A stretch of 64,000 nt of DNA, taken from positions 5,208,001-5,272,000 of the forward strand of contig NZ_WWGH01000001.1 in assembly GCF_009865135.1 (NCBI RefSeq). Direction: 5' to 3'. The notes under the pieces are model-generated. The model was not told the origin of the DNA. It was given only the letters and a program-made list of their open reading frames with translations, and ran no database searches. Origin of the DNA: Streptomyces sp. SID8374 (GTDB lineage Bacteria; Actinomycetota; Actinomycetes; Streptomycetales; Streptomycetaceae). Of this stretch, positions 34,734 to 42,955 are shown piece after piece. Every line of letters starts with the position of its first letter. Position 1 is the stretch's first letter. The position numbers were made by a program, and so were the translations under genes.

Positions 34734-35654
34734 CTACTGAGCGACCCGGATGCCGACGGCCGTCGTGTCCGGTTCCTCGTCCTTCGTACGTTCCGTCCGC
34801 CAGCCGGAACCGGCCTCCCAGACCCGGTCGGCATAGCTCACCCGGTCGATCCGCAGCTCGTCGGAGTGCGCCACCGCCCAGTGCGCCAGCTCCCAGCCGC
34901 GCCGGGGCGCGCCCTCCGCCTTCGCCCGGGCCGTCGCCGGTACGGGCACCGAGACCGTGGCGGCCGCCGCCGCGCCCGCCGCCTTCGGGGCAGGCAGGAC
35001 GTCCTTGCCGAAGACGCGGACCAGCTCGGCCCGCACCTGCGCCGCGTCCCCCGGGCCCTGGGCGGTCTTCTTCGACGGCGTGCAGTTCAGCGCGGCGGGC
35101 TCGCGCCCGGTCAGCGCGGCGGCCAGCAGCGCGGCGTCCGGCTCGTGCTTCGCGTACGCCTGCGGGAAACCGCTGCGCTGCACGCGCTGCGCGGCGACGG
35201 TCAGCGGGAGCCGAGAGTAGCCCGGGACCTCGGCGAGGTGGTCGTAGAACTCCCCGGCCGAGTACACCGGGTCCATGATCTGCGCCACGGTGCCCCAGCC
35301 CTGCGAGGGCCGCTGCTGGAACAGGCCCACCGAGTCGCGGTCCCCGTAGTCGATGTTGCGGAGCGTGGACTCCTGGATCGCCGTCGCGATCGCGATCGTC
35401 ACCGCCCGCTCCGGCATGCCGCGGGTGGTCCCCACGGCGGAGATCGTCGCCGCGTTGGCCGCCTGGTGCAGGCTCATCTCGTAGGTGTGGTCCCCCTCGG
35501 GGGCCCGGACCACGCAGCGCGGTGCGGACTCGGTGGTGGAGGAGTCGTACTGCACGGCCAGATAACCGCCCAGCGCGGCGAGCACGGCGAAGGCGGCCGC
35601 GTAGCGGAGAAGACGGCTGCGGCGACGGCGGGCGGGGCTGGCTGTCCGGGACAC
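34734..35654 (-). CDS. Membrane-anchored lytic-transglycosylase-like protein
   Basis: 306 residues. A basic N-terminus and one transmembrane helix (RYAAAFAVLAALGGYLAV, ~16-33) precede an extracytoplasmic domain with a lysozyme/SLT-like pattern: TAIQESTLRN, GLFQQRPSQGWGT, DPVYSAGEFYDHL, then AQRVQRSGFPQAY. The glutamate in IQEST would be catalytic if the fold is right. The C-terminal half has a TVSVPVPATA-type linker and a small domain ending in VWEAGSGWRTE. The GTG start at 35654 fits a leaderless promoter. It is divergent from dapE. A cell-wall role beside diaminopimelate genes is plausible but inferred. Confidence 0.75.
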   Translation of the reverse strand: MSRTASPARRRRSRLLRYAAAFAVLAALGGYLAVQYDSSTTESAPRCVVRAPEGDHTYEMSLHQAANAATISAVGTTRGMPERAVTIAIATAIQESTLRNIDYGDRDSVGLFQQRPSQGWGTVAQIMDPVYSAGEFYDHLAEVPGYSRLPLTVAAQRVQRSGFPQAYAKHEPDAALLAAALTGREPAALNCTPSKKTAQGPGDAAQVRAELVRVFGKDVLPAPKAAGAAAAATVSVPVPATARAKAEGAPRRGWELAHWAVAHSDELRIDRVSYADRVWEAGSGWRTERTKDEEPDTTAVGIRVAQ

Positions 35655-35661
35655 GGGCCCC

Positions 35662-35667
35662 ACCGTA
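35662..35667 (-). promoter_or_regulatory. Leaderless -10 box of the transglycosylase-like gene
   Basis: TACGGT on the minus strand is followed by seven bases and then GTG at 35654. This supports that start over the alternative GTG at 35663. Confidence 0.55.
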
Positions 35668-35737
35668 CTGGAGGGTACGGCCGGGGGCCGATACCCCGGT
35701 CCTCCAGGGCCGCGACCACGCCCCCACCCCTGTCCTC

Positions 35738-35743
35738 TAGGGT
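35738..35743 (+). promoter_or_regulatory. Leaderless -10 box of dapE
   Basis: TAGGGT is followed by seven bases and the dapE ATG at 35751, the same hexamer and spacing as at mshB. There is no Shine-Dalgarno sequence. Confidence 0.7.
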
Positions 35744-35750
35744 CGTGGCC

Positions 35751-36830
35751 ATGTCCGACAGCACGCTTGACCTGACCCTGGACGGCCCGGCGCTCACCGC
35801 CCGGCTCGTCGACATCCCCTCGGTCAGCGGGGAGGAGAAGGCACTCGCCGACGCGATCGAGACAGCGCTGCGCGGCCTGCCCCATCTGACCGTCGACCGC
35901 CACGGCAACAACGTCGTCGCCCGCACGAACCTCGGCCGCGCCGAGCGCGTCGTCCTCGCCGGGCACATCGACACCGTGCCGATCGCCGACAACGTCCCCT
36001 CCCGCCTCGACGCGGACGGCATCCTCTGGGGCTGCGGGACCACCGACATGAAGGCCGGCGTCGCCGTCCAGCTCCGGATCGCCGCGACGGTCCCCGAGCC
36101 CAACCGCGACCTGACCTTCATCTTCTACGACAACGAAGAGGTCGCCGCCGACCTCAACGGCCTCGGCCACATCGCCGACGCCCACCCCGACTGGCTCGCC
36201 GGAGACTTCGCCGTCCTCCTCGAACCCTCCGACGGCGAGGTCGAGGGCGGCTGCCAGGGCACGCTCCGGGTCCACCTGCGTACGACGGGGGAGCGGGCGC
36301 ACTCGGCGCGCAGCTGGATGGGGTCCAACGCCGTCCACGCGGCCGCCCCGATCCTGGCCGAGCTGGCGGCGTACGAGCCGCGCCGCCCGGTCATCGACGG
36401 CCTCGAATACCACGAGGGACTCAACGCGGTCGGCATCGAGGGCGGCGTCGCCACCAACGTCATCCCGGACGCCTGCACCGTCGTCGTCAACTACCGGTAC
36501 GCCCCCGACCGCACCGAGGAGGAGGCCATCGCCCACGTCCGCGAGGTCTTCGCCGACTGCGGGGTCGCCGAGTTCGTCATCGACGACCACTCCGGCGCGG
36601 CCATGCCCGGCCTCTCCCACCCCGCCGCGAAGGCCTTCATGGCGGCGGTCGGCGGCACCGCCCGGCCCAAGTTCGGCTGGACGGACGTCTCCCGCTTCGG
36701 CGGCCTCGGCGTCCCCGCGGTGAACTACGGCCCTGGCGACCCGGTCTACGCCCACAAGCGCGACGAGCACGTGGTCGTCGAGAAGATCACCCACTGCGAG
36801 GACCGCCTGCGCTCCTGGCTGAGCAGCTGA
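35751..36830 (+). CDS. dapE: Succinyl-diaminopimelate desuccinylase DapE
   Basis: 359-residue M20-family zinc hydrolase that releases succinate from N-succinyl-LL-diaminopimelate. Metal ligands are visible as LAGHIDTVP and WGCGTTDMKAGVA, the general base region as YDNEEV, and the dimerisation-domain histidine in TTGERAHSARSWMG. The C-terminus has GPGDPVYAHKRDEHV. It acts after DapC in the same pathway. As in M. tuberculosis (Rv1202, Rv1205), a LOG-family gene lies downstream. Confidence 0.95.
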   Translation: MSDSTLDLTLDGPALTARLVDIPSVSGEEKALADAIETALRGLPHLTVDRHGNNVVARTNLGRAERVVLAGHIDTVPIADNVPSRLDADGILWGCGTTDMKAGVAVQLRIAATVPEPNRDLTFIFYDNEEVAADLNGLGHIADAHPDWLAGDFAVLLEPSDGEVEGGCQGTLRVHLRTTGERAHSARSWMGSNAVHAAAPILAELAAYEPRRPVIDGLEYHEGLNAVGIEGGVATNVIPDACTVVVNYRYAPDRTEEEAIAHVREVFADCGVAEFVIDDHSGAAMPGLSHPAAKAFMAAVGGTARPKFGWTDVSRFGGLGVPAVNYGPGDPVYAHKRDEHVVVEKITHCEDRLRSWLSS

Positions 36831-36950
36831 CCGCCCGACCGCTTGACGCACGGCATTCCCCCGTACGTAACCTCCGCCGATCTACGCTGGCCGGACGCAG
36901 CACGACACAGCCCGGCCCAGGACGACGCAGGTCGGTGGAGGGAGCGGAAC

Positions 36951-37736
36951 ATGGGCAACGCCGAGGACGCACGAATCCCTGAAGGTGCGGAGGTCCCCGA
37001 GGGCGCGGTGGCCCCCGAGGAACAGTGGCTGGGTCCGGTGGTCCGCCGCAGGGAGCAGGTCCAGTCCGGCACGACCGATCAGCGGCTGCTGGACTCCGAG
37101 GGCGACTCAGAGTGGGTGCACACCGACCCGTGGCGGGTCATGCGCATCCAGTCGGAGTTCGTCGAGGGCTTCGGCGCGCTGGCCGAACTGCCGAGCGCGA
37201 TCAGCGTCTTCGGCTCGGCCCGCACGCCTGCCGGGTCGGCGGAGTACGAGGCCGGCGTGGCGATCGGCAAGGCGCTGGTCGACGCGGGCTTCGCGGTGAT
37301 CACCGGGGGCGGCCCCGGCGCGATGGAGGCCGCCAACAAGGGGGCCAGGGAGGCGAAGGGCGTCTCGGTCGGCCTCGGCATCGAGCTGCCCTTCGAGTCG
37401 GGGCTGAACCCGCACGTCGACATCGGCGTCAACTTCCGCTACTTCTTCGTCCGCAAGACGATGTTCGTGAAGTACGCGCAGGGCTTCGTGGTCCTGCCCG
37501 GCGGCCTCGGCACCCTGGACGAGCTCTTCGAGGCCCTCACCCTCGTCCAGACCGGCAAGGTCACCCGCTTCCCGATCGTCCTCTTCGGCACGGCCTACTG
37601 GGGCGGCCTGGTCGACTGGCTCCGCGAAACGGTGGTCGCGGGCGGCAAGGCCTCGGAGAAGGACCTGCTGCTCTTCCACGTGACGGACGACGTGGACGAA
37701 GCGGTGACCCTGGTGACGAAGGAGGTCGGACGGTAG
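36951..37736 (+). CDS. LOG-family protein (TIGR00730; putative cytokinin-type nucleotide phosphoribohydrolase)
   Basis: 261 residues. The Rossmann-like fold has ISVFGSARTP, the nucleotide motif GGGPGAMEAANKGA and the catalytic PGGLGTLDELFE (PGGxGTxxE). The family hydrolyses N6-modified adenosine monophosphates to free bases. The first ~70 residues, with an LGPVVRRREQVQ pattern, are an actinobacterial extension. A TACGCT sequence ~65 bases upstream is a plausible -10 box. Its M. tuberculosis counterpart, Rv1205, occupies the same position after dapE. Confidence 0.9.
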   Translation: MGNAEDARIPEGAEVPEGAVAPEEQWLGPVVRRREQVQSGTTDQRLLDSEGDSEWVHTDPWRVMRIQSEFVEGFGALAELPSAISVFGSARTPAGSAEYEAGVAIGKALVDAGFAVITGGGPGAMEAANKGAREAKGVSVGLGIELPFESGLNPHVDIGVNFRYFFVRKTMFVKYAQGFVVLPGGLGTLDELFEALTLVQTGKVTRFPIVLFGTAYWGGLVDWLRETVVAGGKASEKDLLLFHVTDDVDEAVTLVTKEVGR

Positions 37737-37742
37737 CCCTTC

Positions 37743-37883
37743 GGGCCCGCCCGGCGTTTGAGGACATCCCTTCGAGCCCGCCCGGCACAACCCAGCCGGT
37801 CCGGCCACATCAAGCCCGTCCGGCGATTGAGGACACCTTTTCCGGCCGGTCCGGCCGGACCGGCCCCTCCGGCGCTTGAGGAG
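37743..37883 (+). repeat. Interspersed repeat cluster (GCCCGTCCGGCG-TTGAGGAC type)
   Basis: Three good copies (37743-37765, 37811-37833, 37862-37883) and one degenerate copy (~37774) share the core (G/A)GCCC(G)(T/C)CCGGCGnTTGAGGA. The cluster lies between the convergent LOG-family and folP genes. The reverse complement of the same unit occurs at 47199-47365. I recall this element as abundant between genes in Streptomyces; its function is unknown. Confidence 0.85.
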
Positions 37884-37933
37884 TGGGGCCCAGGGGCAGC
37901 GCCCCGGCCCCGCCCGCCGGGCAGGCGGCAGAA

Positions 37934-38806
37934 CTACGCCAGCCCCCTCCGCGCCACCGCCGGAGGCCGGTGGCCCGCGATCGACGCCACCATGTCCAGC
38001 ACCTGCCGCGTCTCCGCCACCTCATGCACCCGGTACACCCGCGCCCCCAGCCACGCCGACACCGCCGTCGTCGCCAGCGTCCCGATGACCCGCTCCTTCA
38101 CCGGCCGGTCCAGCGTCTCGCCCACGAAGTCCTTGTTGGACAGCGACACCAGCACCGGCCACCCCGTCTCCGCCATCTCCTCAAGACGACGCGTCGCCTC
38201 AAGAGAGTGCCGCGTGTTCTTACCGAAGTCATGACCCGGGTCGATCATGATCCCGTCCGCCCGCACCCCGAGCTGAACCGCCCGCTCCGCAAGGCCCGCC
38301 GTCACGCGCAGGATGTCCGCCATGACGTCGTCGTACGCGATCCGGTGCGGCCGGGTCCGCGGCTCCGCGCCCCCCGCGTGCGTGCACACGAGCCCCGCCC
38401 CGTACCGCGCGGCGACCTCCGCGAGCTTCGGGTCGACCCCGCCCCACGCGTCGTTCAGCACGTCCGCCCCGGCCTCGCAGACCGCCTCGCCCACGTCGTG
38501 GCGCCAGGTGTCCACACTGATCACCACGTCCGGATGGCGGCGGCGGACCTCGGCGACGAACCCGACCGTGCGGCGCGCCTCCTCCTCGGCGCTCACCTCC
38601 TCGCCGGGACCGGCCTTCACCCCGCCGATGTCGATGATCGCGGCGCCCTCGGCCACCGCCCGCTCCACCCGCGCGAGCGCCGGCTCGTCCTGGAACGTGG
38701 CGCCCTGGTCGTAGAAGGAGTCCGGGGTCCGGTTCACGATCGCCATGATCACCGGCTCGTGCGGCCCGAATTCCCGCCGCCCCAGCCTGAGTGCACCGCT
38801 CCGCAT
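37934..38806 (-). CDS. folP: Dihydropteroate synthase (FolP)
   Basis: 290-residue TIM-barrel enzyme that joins p-aminobenzoate to dihydropterin pyrophosphate. Motifs: IMAIVNRTPDSFYDQG, IIDIGGVKAGPG, VISVDTWR, LNDAWGG, IMIDPGHDFGKNT and RVHEV. The ATG at 38806 is chosen because GAGGAGG lies 9 bases upstream. Its place before a DivIVA-like gene and tagA mirrors folP2 (Rv1207) of M. tuberculosis. Whether it is the housekeeping or the second paralogue cannot be settled from this window; it has Val and Gly-rich changes around the pterin motif (IGGVKAGPG versus the more usual IGGESTRPG). Confidence 0.88.
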   Translation of the reverse strand: MRSGALRLGRREFGPHEPVIMAIVNRTPDSFYDQGATFQDEPALARVERAVAEGAAIIDIGGVKAGPGEEVSAEEEARRTVGFVAEVRRRHPDVVISVDTWRHDVGEAVCEAGADVLNDAWGGVDPKLAEVAARYGAGLVCTHAGGAEPRTRPHRIAYDDVMADILRVTAGLAERAVQLGVRADGIMIDPGHDFGKNTRHSLEATRRLEEMAETGWPVLVSLSNKDFVGETLDRPVKERVIGTLATTAVSAWLGARVYRVHEVAETRQVLDMVASIAGHRPPAVARRGLA

Positions 38807-38945
38807 CCCGTATTTCCTCCTCGGACAGCCCACGGACGACCCGCGGGCAGCTCGTCTGCGACCCTAAGGCCTTTCGTGGTCGGCCCCGACTTGTCAGTGG
38901 CGCATGGCACGATCGGAGCCGGTCGAGGTTTCCGCCCCCGGGGAG

Positions 38946-39359
38946 ATGCGCGTGTTCTGGTTCTTGCTGCTCACGATGGTCGTGGTCGTCACGGCGGTCA
39001 CCCTCGCGGTGGTCGGCGGTGGCGGGAGCGCCGTGCTCCAGGACGTGGAGCCCCAGCGGTTCACCGACCCGCTGCCCGCGACCCGCCCGGTCGGCCGGGC
39101 GGACGTCGAGGCGCTGCGCCTGCCGATGGCCGCCCGGGGCTACCGGATGGCGGACGTCGACGAGGCGCTCTCCCGGCTCGGCGCCGAGCTGGCCGAGCGG
39201 GACGCCCGGATCGCGGAGCTGGAGGCCGCCCTCGCCGGGGCGCAGGCCTCCGCGGTGAGTGCGGGCGCCGATCTCTTCAAGCATCCGGGGGACCGGCCCG
39301 CGGAGCCCGGCGGCCCGCAGAGCGGCGGCCCGGCCCGCGGCGAGGAGGACGGACGATGA
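38946..39359 (+). CDS. DivIVA-domain membrane protein
   Basis: 137 residues from the ATG at 38946. The alternative ATG at 38904 adds 14 hydrophilic residues. A transmembrane helix (FWFLLLTMVVVVTAVTLAVVG) opens the protein. A short DivIVA-like motif follows: LPMAARGYRMADVDEALSRLGAELAERDARIAELEAAL, the second half of which is a coiled coil. The C-terminus is Gly/Pro-rich. It matches the position of Rv1209 between folP2 and tagA. Its stop overlaps the tagA start (ATGA). Its role is unknown; the domain suggests self-assembly at the membrane. Confidence 0.75.
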   Translation: MRVFWFLLLTMVVVVTAVTLAVVGGGGSAVLQDVEPQRFTDPLPATRPVGRADVEALRLPMAARGYRMADVDEALSRLGAELAERDARIAELEAALAGAQASAVSAGADLFKHPGDRPAEPGGPQSGGPARGEEDGR

Positions 39360-39952
39360 GCGGCGGAGCCGTGGCCGCCCCCGACGGCGGGCTGCGCTGC
39401 CCGTGGGGCCTGTCCACCGAGGACTACCTCGCCTACCACGACACCGAGTGGGGCCGCCCGGTCCACGGGGACGACGCCCTCTTCGAGCGGCTCTGCCTGG
39501 AGGCCTTCCAGTCCGGGCTCTCCTGGCTGACGATCCTGCGCCGCCGCGAGACCTTCCGTACGGCCTTCGCGGGCTTCCGTATCGCCGAGGTCGCGCAGTT
39601 CACCGACGCCGACCGGGAGCGGCTCCTCGCCGACCCGGGCATCATCCGCAACCGGGCCAAGGTCGACGCCACCCTCGCCAACGCGAAGGTGCTCGTCGAC
39701 TGGCCGGCCGGAGAGCTGGACGAGCTGATCTGGTCGTACGCCCCCGACCCGGCCGGCCGCCCCGCCCCGCGCGGGCTCGGTGACGTCCCCGCCGTCACCC
39801 CGGAGTCCACCGCGCTCGCCAAGGAGCTGAAGAAGCGCTCCATCCGCTTCGTCGGCCCGACCACCGCCTACGCCCTGATGCAGGCCTGCGGCCTGGTCGA
39901 CGACCACCTCGCGGACTGTGTGGCCCGGGGCGGCGGCGCCTCCACCAGGTGA
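39356..39952 (+). CDS. tagA: DNA-3-methyladenine glycosylase I
   Basis: 198-residue base-excision repair enzyme. The family markers are RCPW, YHDTEWGRPVHGDDALFERLCLE, SGLSWLTILRRRETFR, and the C-terminal FVGPTTAYALMQACGLVDDHL. Zinc-site residues are expected near Cys17 and His29 and towards the C-terminus, where CVARGG is seen. It removes 3-methyladenine from alkylated DNA. Translational overlap with the preceding gene. The stop of the convergent enoyl-CoA hydratase gene is only four bases away. Confidence 0.93.
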   Translation: MSGGAVAAPDGGLRCPWGLSTEDYLAYHDTEWGRPVHGDDALFERLCLEAFQSGLSWLTILRRRETFRTAFAGFRIAEVAQFTDADRERLLADPGIIRNRAKVDATLANAKVLVDWPAGELDELIWSYAPDPAGRPAPRGLGDVPAVTPESTALAKELKKRSIRFVGPTTAYALMQACGLVDDHLADCVARGGGASTR

Positions 39953-39956
39953 ACCG

Positions 39957-40769
39957 CTACTTCCCCAGGTAGACCGGCTTCTCCTTCTTCAGGAACGCCT
40001 CCACCGCGATGGTGTGGTCCTGCGACGCGCCCGCCCGGGTCTGGAGTTCGTCCTCCTTCTCCAGCGTCTCGGAGAGCGTGTGCCCGGCGCCGTACGCCAT
40101 CGACTCCTTCAGCGCCGCGTACGCCACCGTCGGACCGTCCGCCAGCGCCCGGGCCACCGCCGCGGCCTCCTCGGCCAGCTCGTCCGCCGGGACCACCCGG
40201 TTGACCAGGCCCAGCTCCAGGGCGTCCTGCGCCGAGATCGAACGCGGGAAGAACAGCAGATCGGCGGCGCGGCTCGCCCCGATCAGCCGAGGCAGCGTCC
40301 AGGACACGCCCGAGTCGGCGGTCAGGGCGACACCCGCGAACGAGGTGTTGAACGAGGATGTGTCGGCGACCACCCGGTAGTCCGCCGCCAGGGCGAAACC
40401 GAACCCGGCCCCGGCCGCGACACCGTTCACCCCGGCGACCACCGGCTTGGCCATCCCGGTGATGGCCCGCACGATCGGGTTGTAGTGCTCCTGGACCGTG
40501 CTCAGCGCGTTCCCGCTGCCCGACTCGCGGGTCGCCGCCAGCGTGGCGACATGCTCCTTGAGGTCCTGGCCGACACAGAAGGCGCGCCCGGTGGCCGTGA
40601 GCAGAACCGCCCGTACGGCAGGGTCCTCGGCCGCCGCCCGCAGGGAGTCCCGGAGCGCGGCCTTCGCCTCGGTGTTCATGGCGTTCATCGCGTCGGGTCG
40701 GTTGATCGTGATCGTCGCGAGACCCTCGCTCACGTCGTACAGCACGGTGTTCGCCGGCTCGTCGGCCAT
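39957..40769 (-). CDS. Enoyl-CoA hydratase/isomerase family protein
   Basis: 270-residue crotonase-fold enzyme. It has TINRPDAMNAMN, the oxyanion-hole region GRAFCVGQDLKEH, GVNGVAAGAGFGFALAADYRV, and SGVSWTLPRLIGASRA. In the usual glutamate positions it has Asp/Ser (ALTADSGVSW), so activity may be isomerase- or thioesterase-like rather than classical hydration. It would act in fatty-acid or aromatic degradation. No partner genes adjoin it. Confidence 0.88.
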   Translation of the reverse strand: MADEPANTVLYDVSEGLATITINRPDAMNAMNTEAKAALRDSLRAAAEDPAVRAVLLTATGRAFCVGQDLKEHVATLAATRESGSGNALSTVQEHYNPIVRAITGMAKPVVAGVNGVAAGAGFGFALAADYRVVADTSSFNTSFAGVALTADSGVSWTLPRLIGASRAADLLFFPRSISAQDALELGLVNRVVPADELAEEAAAVARALADGPTVAYAALKESMAYGAGHTLSETLEKEDELQTRAGASQDHTIAVEAFLKKEKPVYLGK

Positions 40770-41087
40770 TTGCGGTCCATCCCCTCACTGCTCGGGCATC
40801 GTTGCCACTGGAGGCAAGCATGGCCGACGCGGGCCGGTGCGTAGATGTGACCTGCGTCTAACAATTGGCTCTCACCTGGGGGCCCGGGGCGGCGCAGTAT
40901 CGCAGCCGGATCGCCGAATTGAGTGGTTTTGAGAGAGCGCGTTGCGCAAGCGATGCAGAGCGATGTTGGTCATCGGGGTCGTTGATGCGGGATAATGGCG
41001 AAGAAGCAATGTGTTCGATGCCGGTGAGGCAGCGCCTGTCATGGGGCCGCCGGTTGCGATGAGCTGGTTTCAGGAAGGGGAACGAGC
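40770..41087 (+). other. Intergenic region upstream of the DUF3117 gene
   Basis: This 318-bp region has below-average G/C in its second half. A candidate promoter for the small downstream gene is TTGGTC (40966-40971) and GATAAT (40991-40996) with a 19-base spacer, giving a ~90-base leader. No gene is visible. Confidence 0.5.
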
Positions 41088-41255
41088 ATGGCGGCCATGA
41101 AGCCGCGGACGGGCGACGGCCCGCTCGAGGTGACAAAGGAGGGGCGGGGCATCGTCATGCGCGTTCCGCTCGAAGGCGGCGGTCGGCTTGTTGTCGAGCT
41201 GACTCCGGACGAGGCCGATGCCCTCGGCGACGCGCTGAAGAAGGTCGTCGGCTGA
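41088..41255 (+). CDS. DUF3117 small conserved protein (Rv1211 homologue)
   Basis: 55 residues beginning MAAMKPRTGDGPLEV, continuing through IVMRVPLEGGGRLVVEL and ending in DALKKVVG. This is the highly conserved actinobacterial DUF3117 protein, which resembles M. tuberculosis Rv1211 beside tagA. ATG preceded by AGGAAGGGGAA. It probably folds as a small beta-alpha unit; function unknown. A 19-bp hairpin terminates it. Confidence 0.93.
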   Translation: MAAMKPRTGDGPLEVTKEGRGIVMRVPLEGGGRLVVELTPDEADALGDALKKVVG

Positions 41256-41275
41256 CGCGGAACGCCCATCACCTT

Positions 41276-41315
41276 CACCACTGCCCGGTACGGATCTCCG
41301 TACCGGGCAGTGGTG
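41276..41315. terminator. 19-bp hairpin between convergent genes
   Basis: Bases 41276-41294 pair perfectly with 41297-41315, leaving two central bases. It lies between the DUF3117 stop and the stop of the convergent methyltransferase gene. Confidence 0.92.
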
Positions 41316-41352
41316 CGTCCGGACGTTGAGAGGCGGCGCTACGGTACGGGGG

Positions 41353-42018
41353 TCAGCCGCGCCGGACCGCGCAGAGCAGCCCGTCGCCGACCGGCAGCAG
41401 CGTCGGCATCAGCTCCTGGCTCTCGCGCACCGCGCGCAGCAGCTCCCGCAGCCGCAGCACCTCGGCGGGCTGGGCTGCGGAGTCGACGGTGCGGCCGTCG
41501 GCGAAGACGCCCTCGAAGCAGACCAGCCCGCCGGGGCGCAGCAGGCGCAACGATTCAGCGAGGCAGTCGAGGCTCTCCAGCCGGTCGCCGTCGCAGAAGA
41601 CGAGGTCGTAGCCGCCGTCCGCGAGCCGGGGCAGGACGTCCAGCGCGCGGCCGGGGATGAAACGGGACCGGTTGGAGGCGAAGCCCGCCTCGCGGAACGC
41701 CTCCCGGGCGAACTGCTGGCGCTCGGGCTCCGGGTCCACCGTGGTCAGCACACCGTCGGGACGCATCCCGTGCAGCAGATAGATGCCGGACACGCCCGTG
41801 CCCGTGCCGATTTCCGCCACCGCTTTGGCATCCGCGGCGCCGGCCAGCAGGCGCAGCGCGGCGCCGGTGCCCGGTGACACCGAGCGGAGCCCCAGCTCAC
41901 GGGCCCGTTCCCGGGCCCGGTGCAGGGCTTCGTCCTCGGCGACAAAGGCGTCGGCGAACGCCCAGCTCGTCTGCCGGTTGGCGGTAATGACCCTCTCCTG
42001 TCCCCGTAGTTGGCGCAA
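41353..42018 (-). CDS. SAM-dependent O-methyltransferase (Rv1220c-like)
   Basis: 221 residues from TTG at 42018; the conserved part begins around ITANRQTSWAFADAFV, so the exact start is uncertain. SAM-binding motif I is AVAEIGTGTGVSGIYLL, with the later YDLVFCDGDRLESLDCL and LLRPGGLVCFEGVFADGR. It resembles the caffeoyl-CoA/catechol methyltransferase family. It is divergent from the ECF sigma gene, exactly as Rv1220c is from sigE in M. tuberculosis. Substrate unknown. Confidence 0.88.
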   Translation of the reverse strand: MRQLRGQERVITANRQTSWAFADAFVAEDEALHRARERARELGLRSVSPGTGAALRLLAGAADAKAVAEIGTGTGVSGIYLLHGMRPDGVLTTVDPEPERQQFAREAFREAGFASNRSRFIPGRALDVLPRLADGGYDLVFCDGDRLESLDCLAESLRLLRPGGLVCFEGVFADGRTVDSAAQPAEVLRLRELLRAVRESQELMPTLLPVGDGLLCAVRRG

Positions 42019-42196
42019 CGGTGACTGTATCCGCTGGACCCGGGAACCCGCAGATGGGACCGGGCGTTGTGCAAGGAGTGGGGAAAGCGCAGCGCCCCGG
42101 CCCGCGGATCGGACCGGTGAGCCTGTGCGAAGACCCGGGTGAAGCCCGGCCCCAGCAGGGAAAAAGGCTTATCCGGAGCTAACGGGCGAGGTGGCT

Positions 42197-42955
42197 ATGG
42201 TAGGGGCTCCACTGGACACCACCAGAGCCGATAGGGGAGGTGCGGCTGCGCCTGTGGATCGGGGCGGGGTGCTGCGGCGCCTTCTCAGGTCGGCCGGTGA
42301 GCCGAAATCCGTGACCAACATTGCTGACCGTTCTTCCGAAATCTCCGCACCGACCGCGACCTTCGCCTCCGATGCGGACCAGGCGTGGACCCCGCCCTCA
42401 TGGGAAGAGATCGTCAGCACGCACAGCGGTCGCGTGTACCGCCTTGCCTACCGGCTGACGGGCAACCAGCACGACGCCGAGGACCTGACGCAGGAAGTCT
42501 TCGTCAGAGTCTTCCGCTCGCTGTCGACGTACACGCCCGGCACCTTCGAGGGCTGGCTGCACCGCATCACGACCAATCTCTTCCTGGACATGGTCCGCCG
42601 CAAGCAGCGGATCCGCTTCGACTCCCTCGGTGACGACGCGGCCGAGCGGCTGCCCAGCCGGGAGCCGTCCCCGCAGCAGGTCTTCAACGACACCCACTTC
42701 GACGCCGACGTGCAGCAGGCGCTGGACACCCTCGCGCCCGAGTTCCGCGCCGCCGTCGTCCTCTGCGACATCGAGGGCCTCAGCTACGAGGAGATCGCCG
42801 CGACCCTGGGCGTGAAGCTCGGCACCGTGCGCAGCCGCATCCACCGCGGCCGCTCGCACCTGCGCAAGGCGCTCAAGCACCGTTCCCCCGAAGCCCGCGC
42901 CGAGCAGCGCTCCCTGGCGGACGCGGTCCTGGCAGGGGAGGGCGGAACGGCGTGA
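42197..42955 (+). CDS. ECF RNA polymerase sigma factor (positional equivalent of mycobacterial SigE)
   Basis: 252 residues from the ATG at 42197; a GTG two codons earlier is possible. Region 2 is VYRLAYRLTGNQHDAEDLTQEVFVRVFRSL, with WLHRITTNLFLDMVRRKQR for promoter melting and -10 recognition. Region 4 is LCDIEGLSYEEIAATLGVKLGTVRSRIHRGR. The first ~70 residues are a disordered actinobacterial extension. The stop overlaps the anti-sigma start. Together with the following anti-sigma, HtrA and TatB genes this is an envelope-stress module. I avoid the name sigE because S. coelicolor uses it for a different factor. Confidence 0.93.
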   Translation: MVGAPLDTTRADRGGAAAPVDRGGVLRRLLRSAGEPKSVTNIADRSSEISAPTATFASDADQAWTPPSWEEIVSTHSGRVYRLAYRLTGNQHDAEDLTQEVFVRVFRSLSTYTPGTFEGWLHRITTNLFLDMVRRKQRIRFDSLGDDAAERLPSREPSPQQVFNDTHFDADVQQALDTLAPEFRAAVVLCDIEGLSYEEIAATLGVKLGTVRSRIHRGRSHLRKALKHRSPEARAEQRSLADAVLAGEGGTA

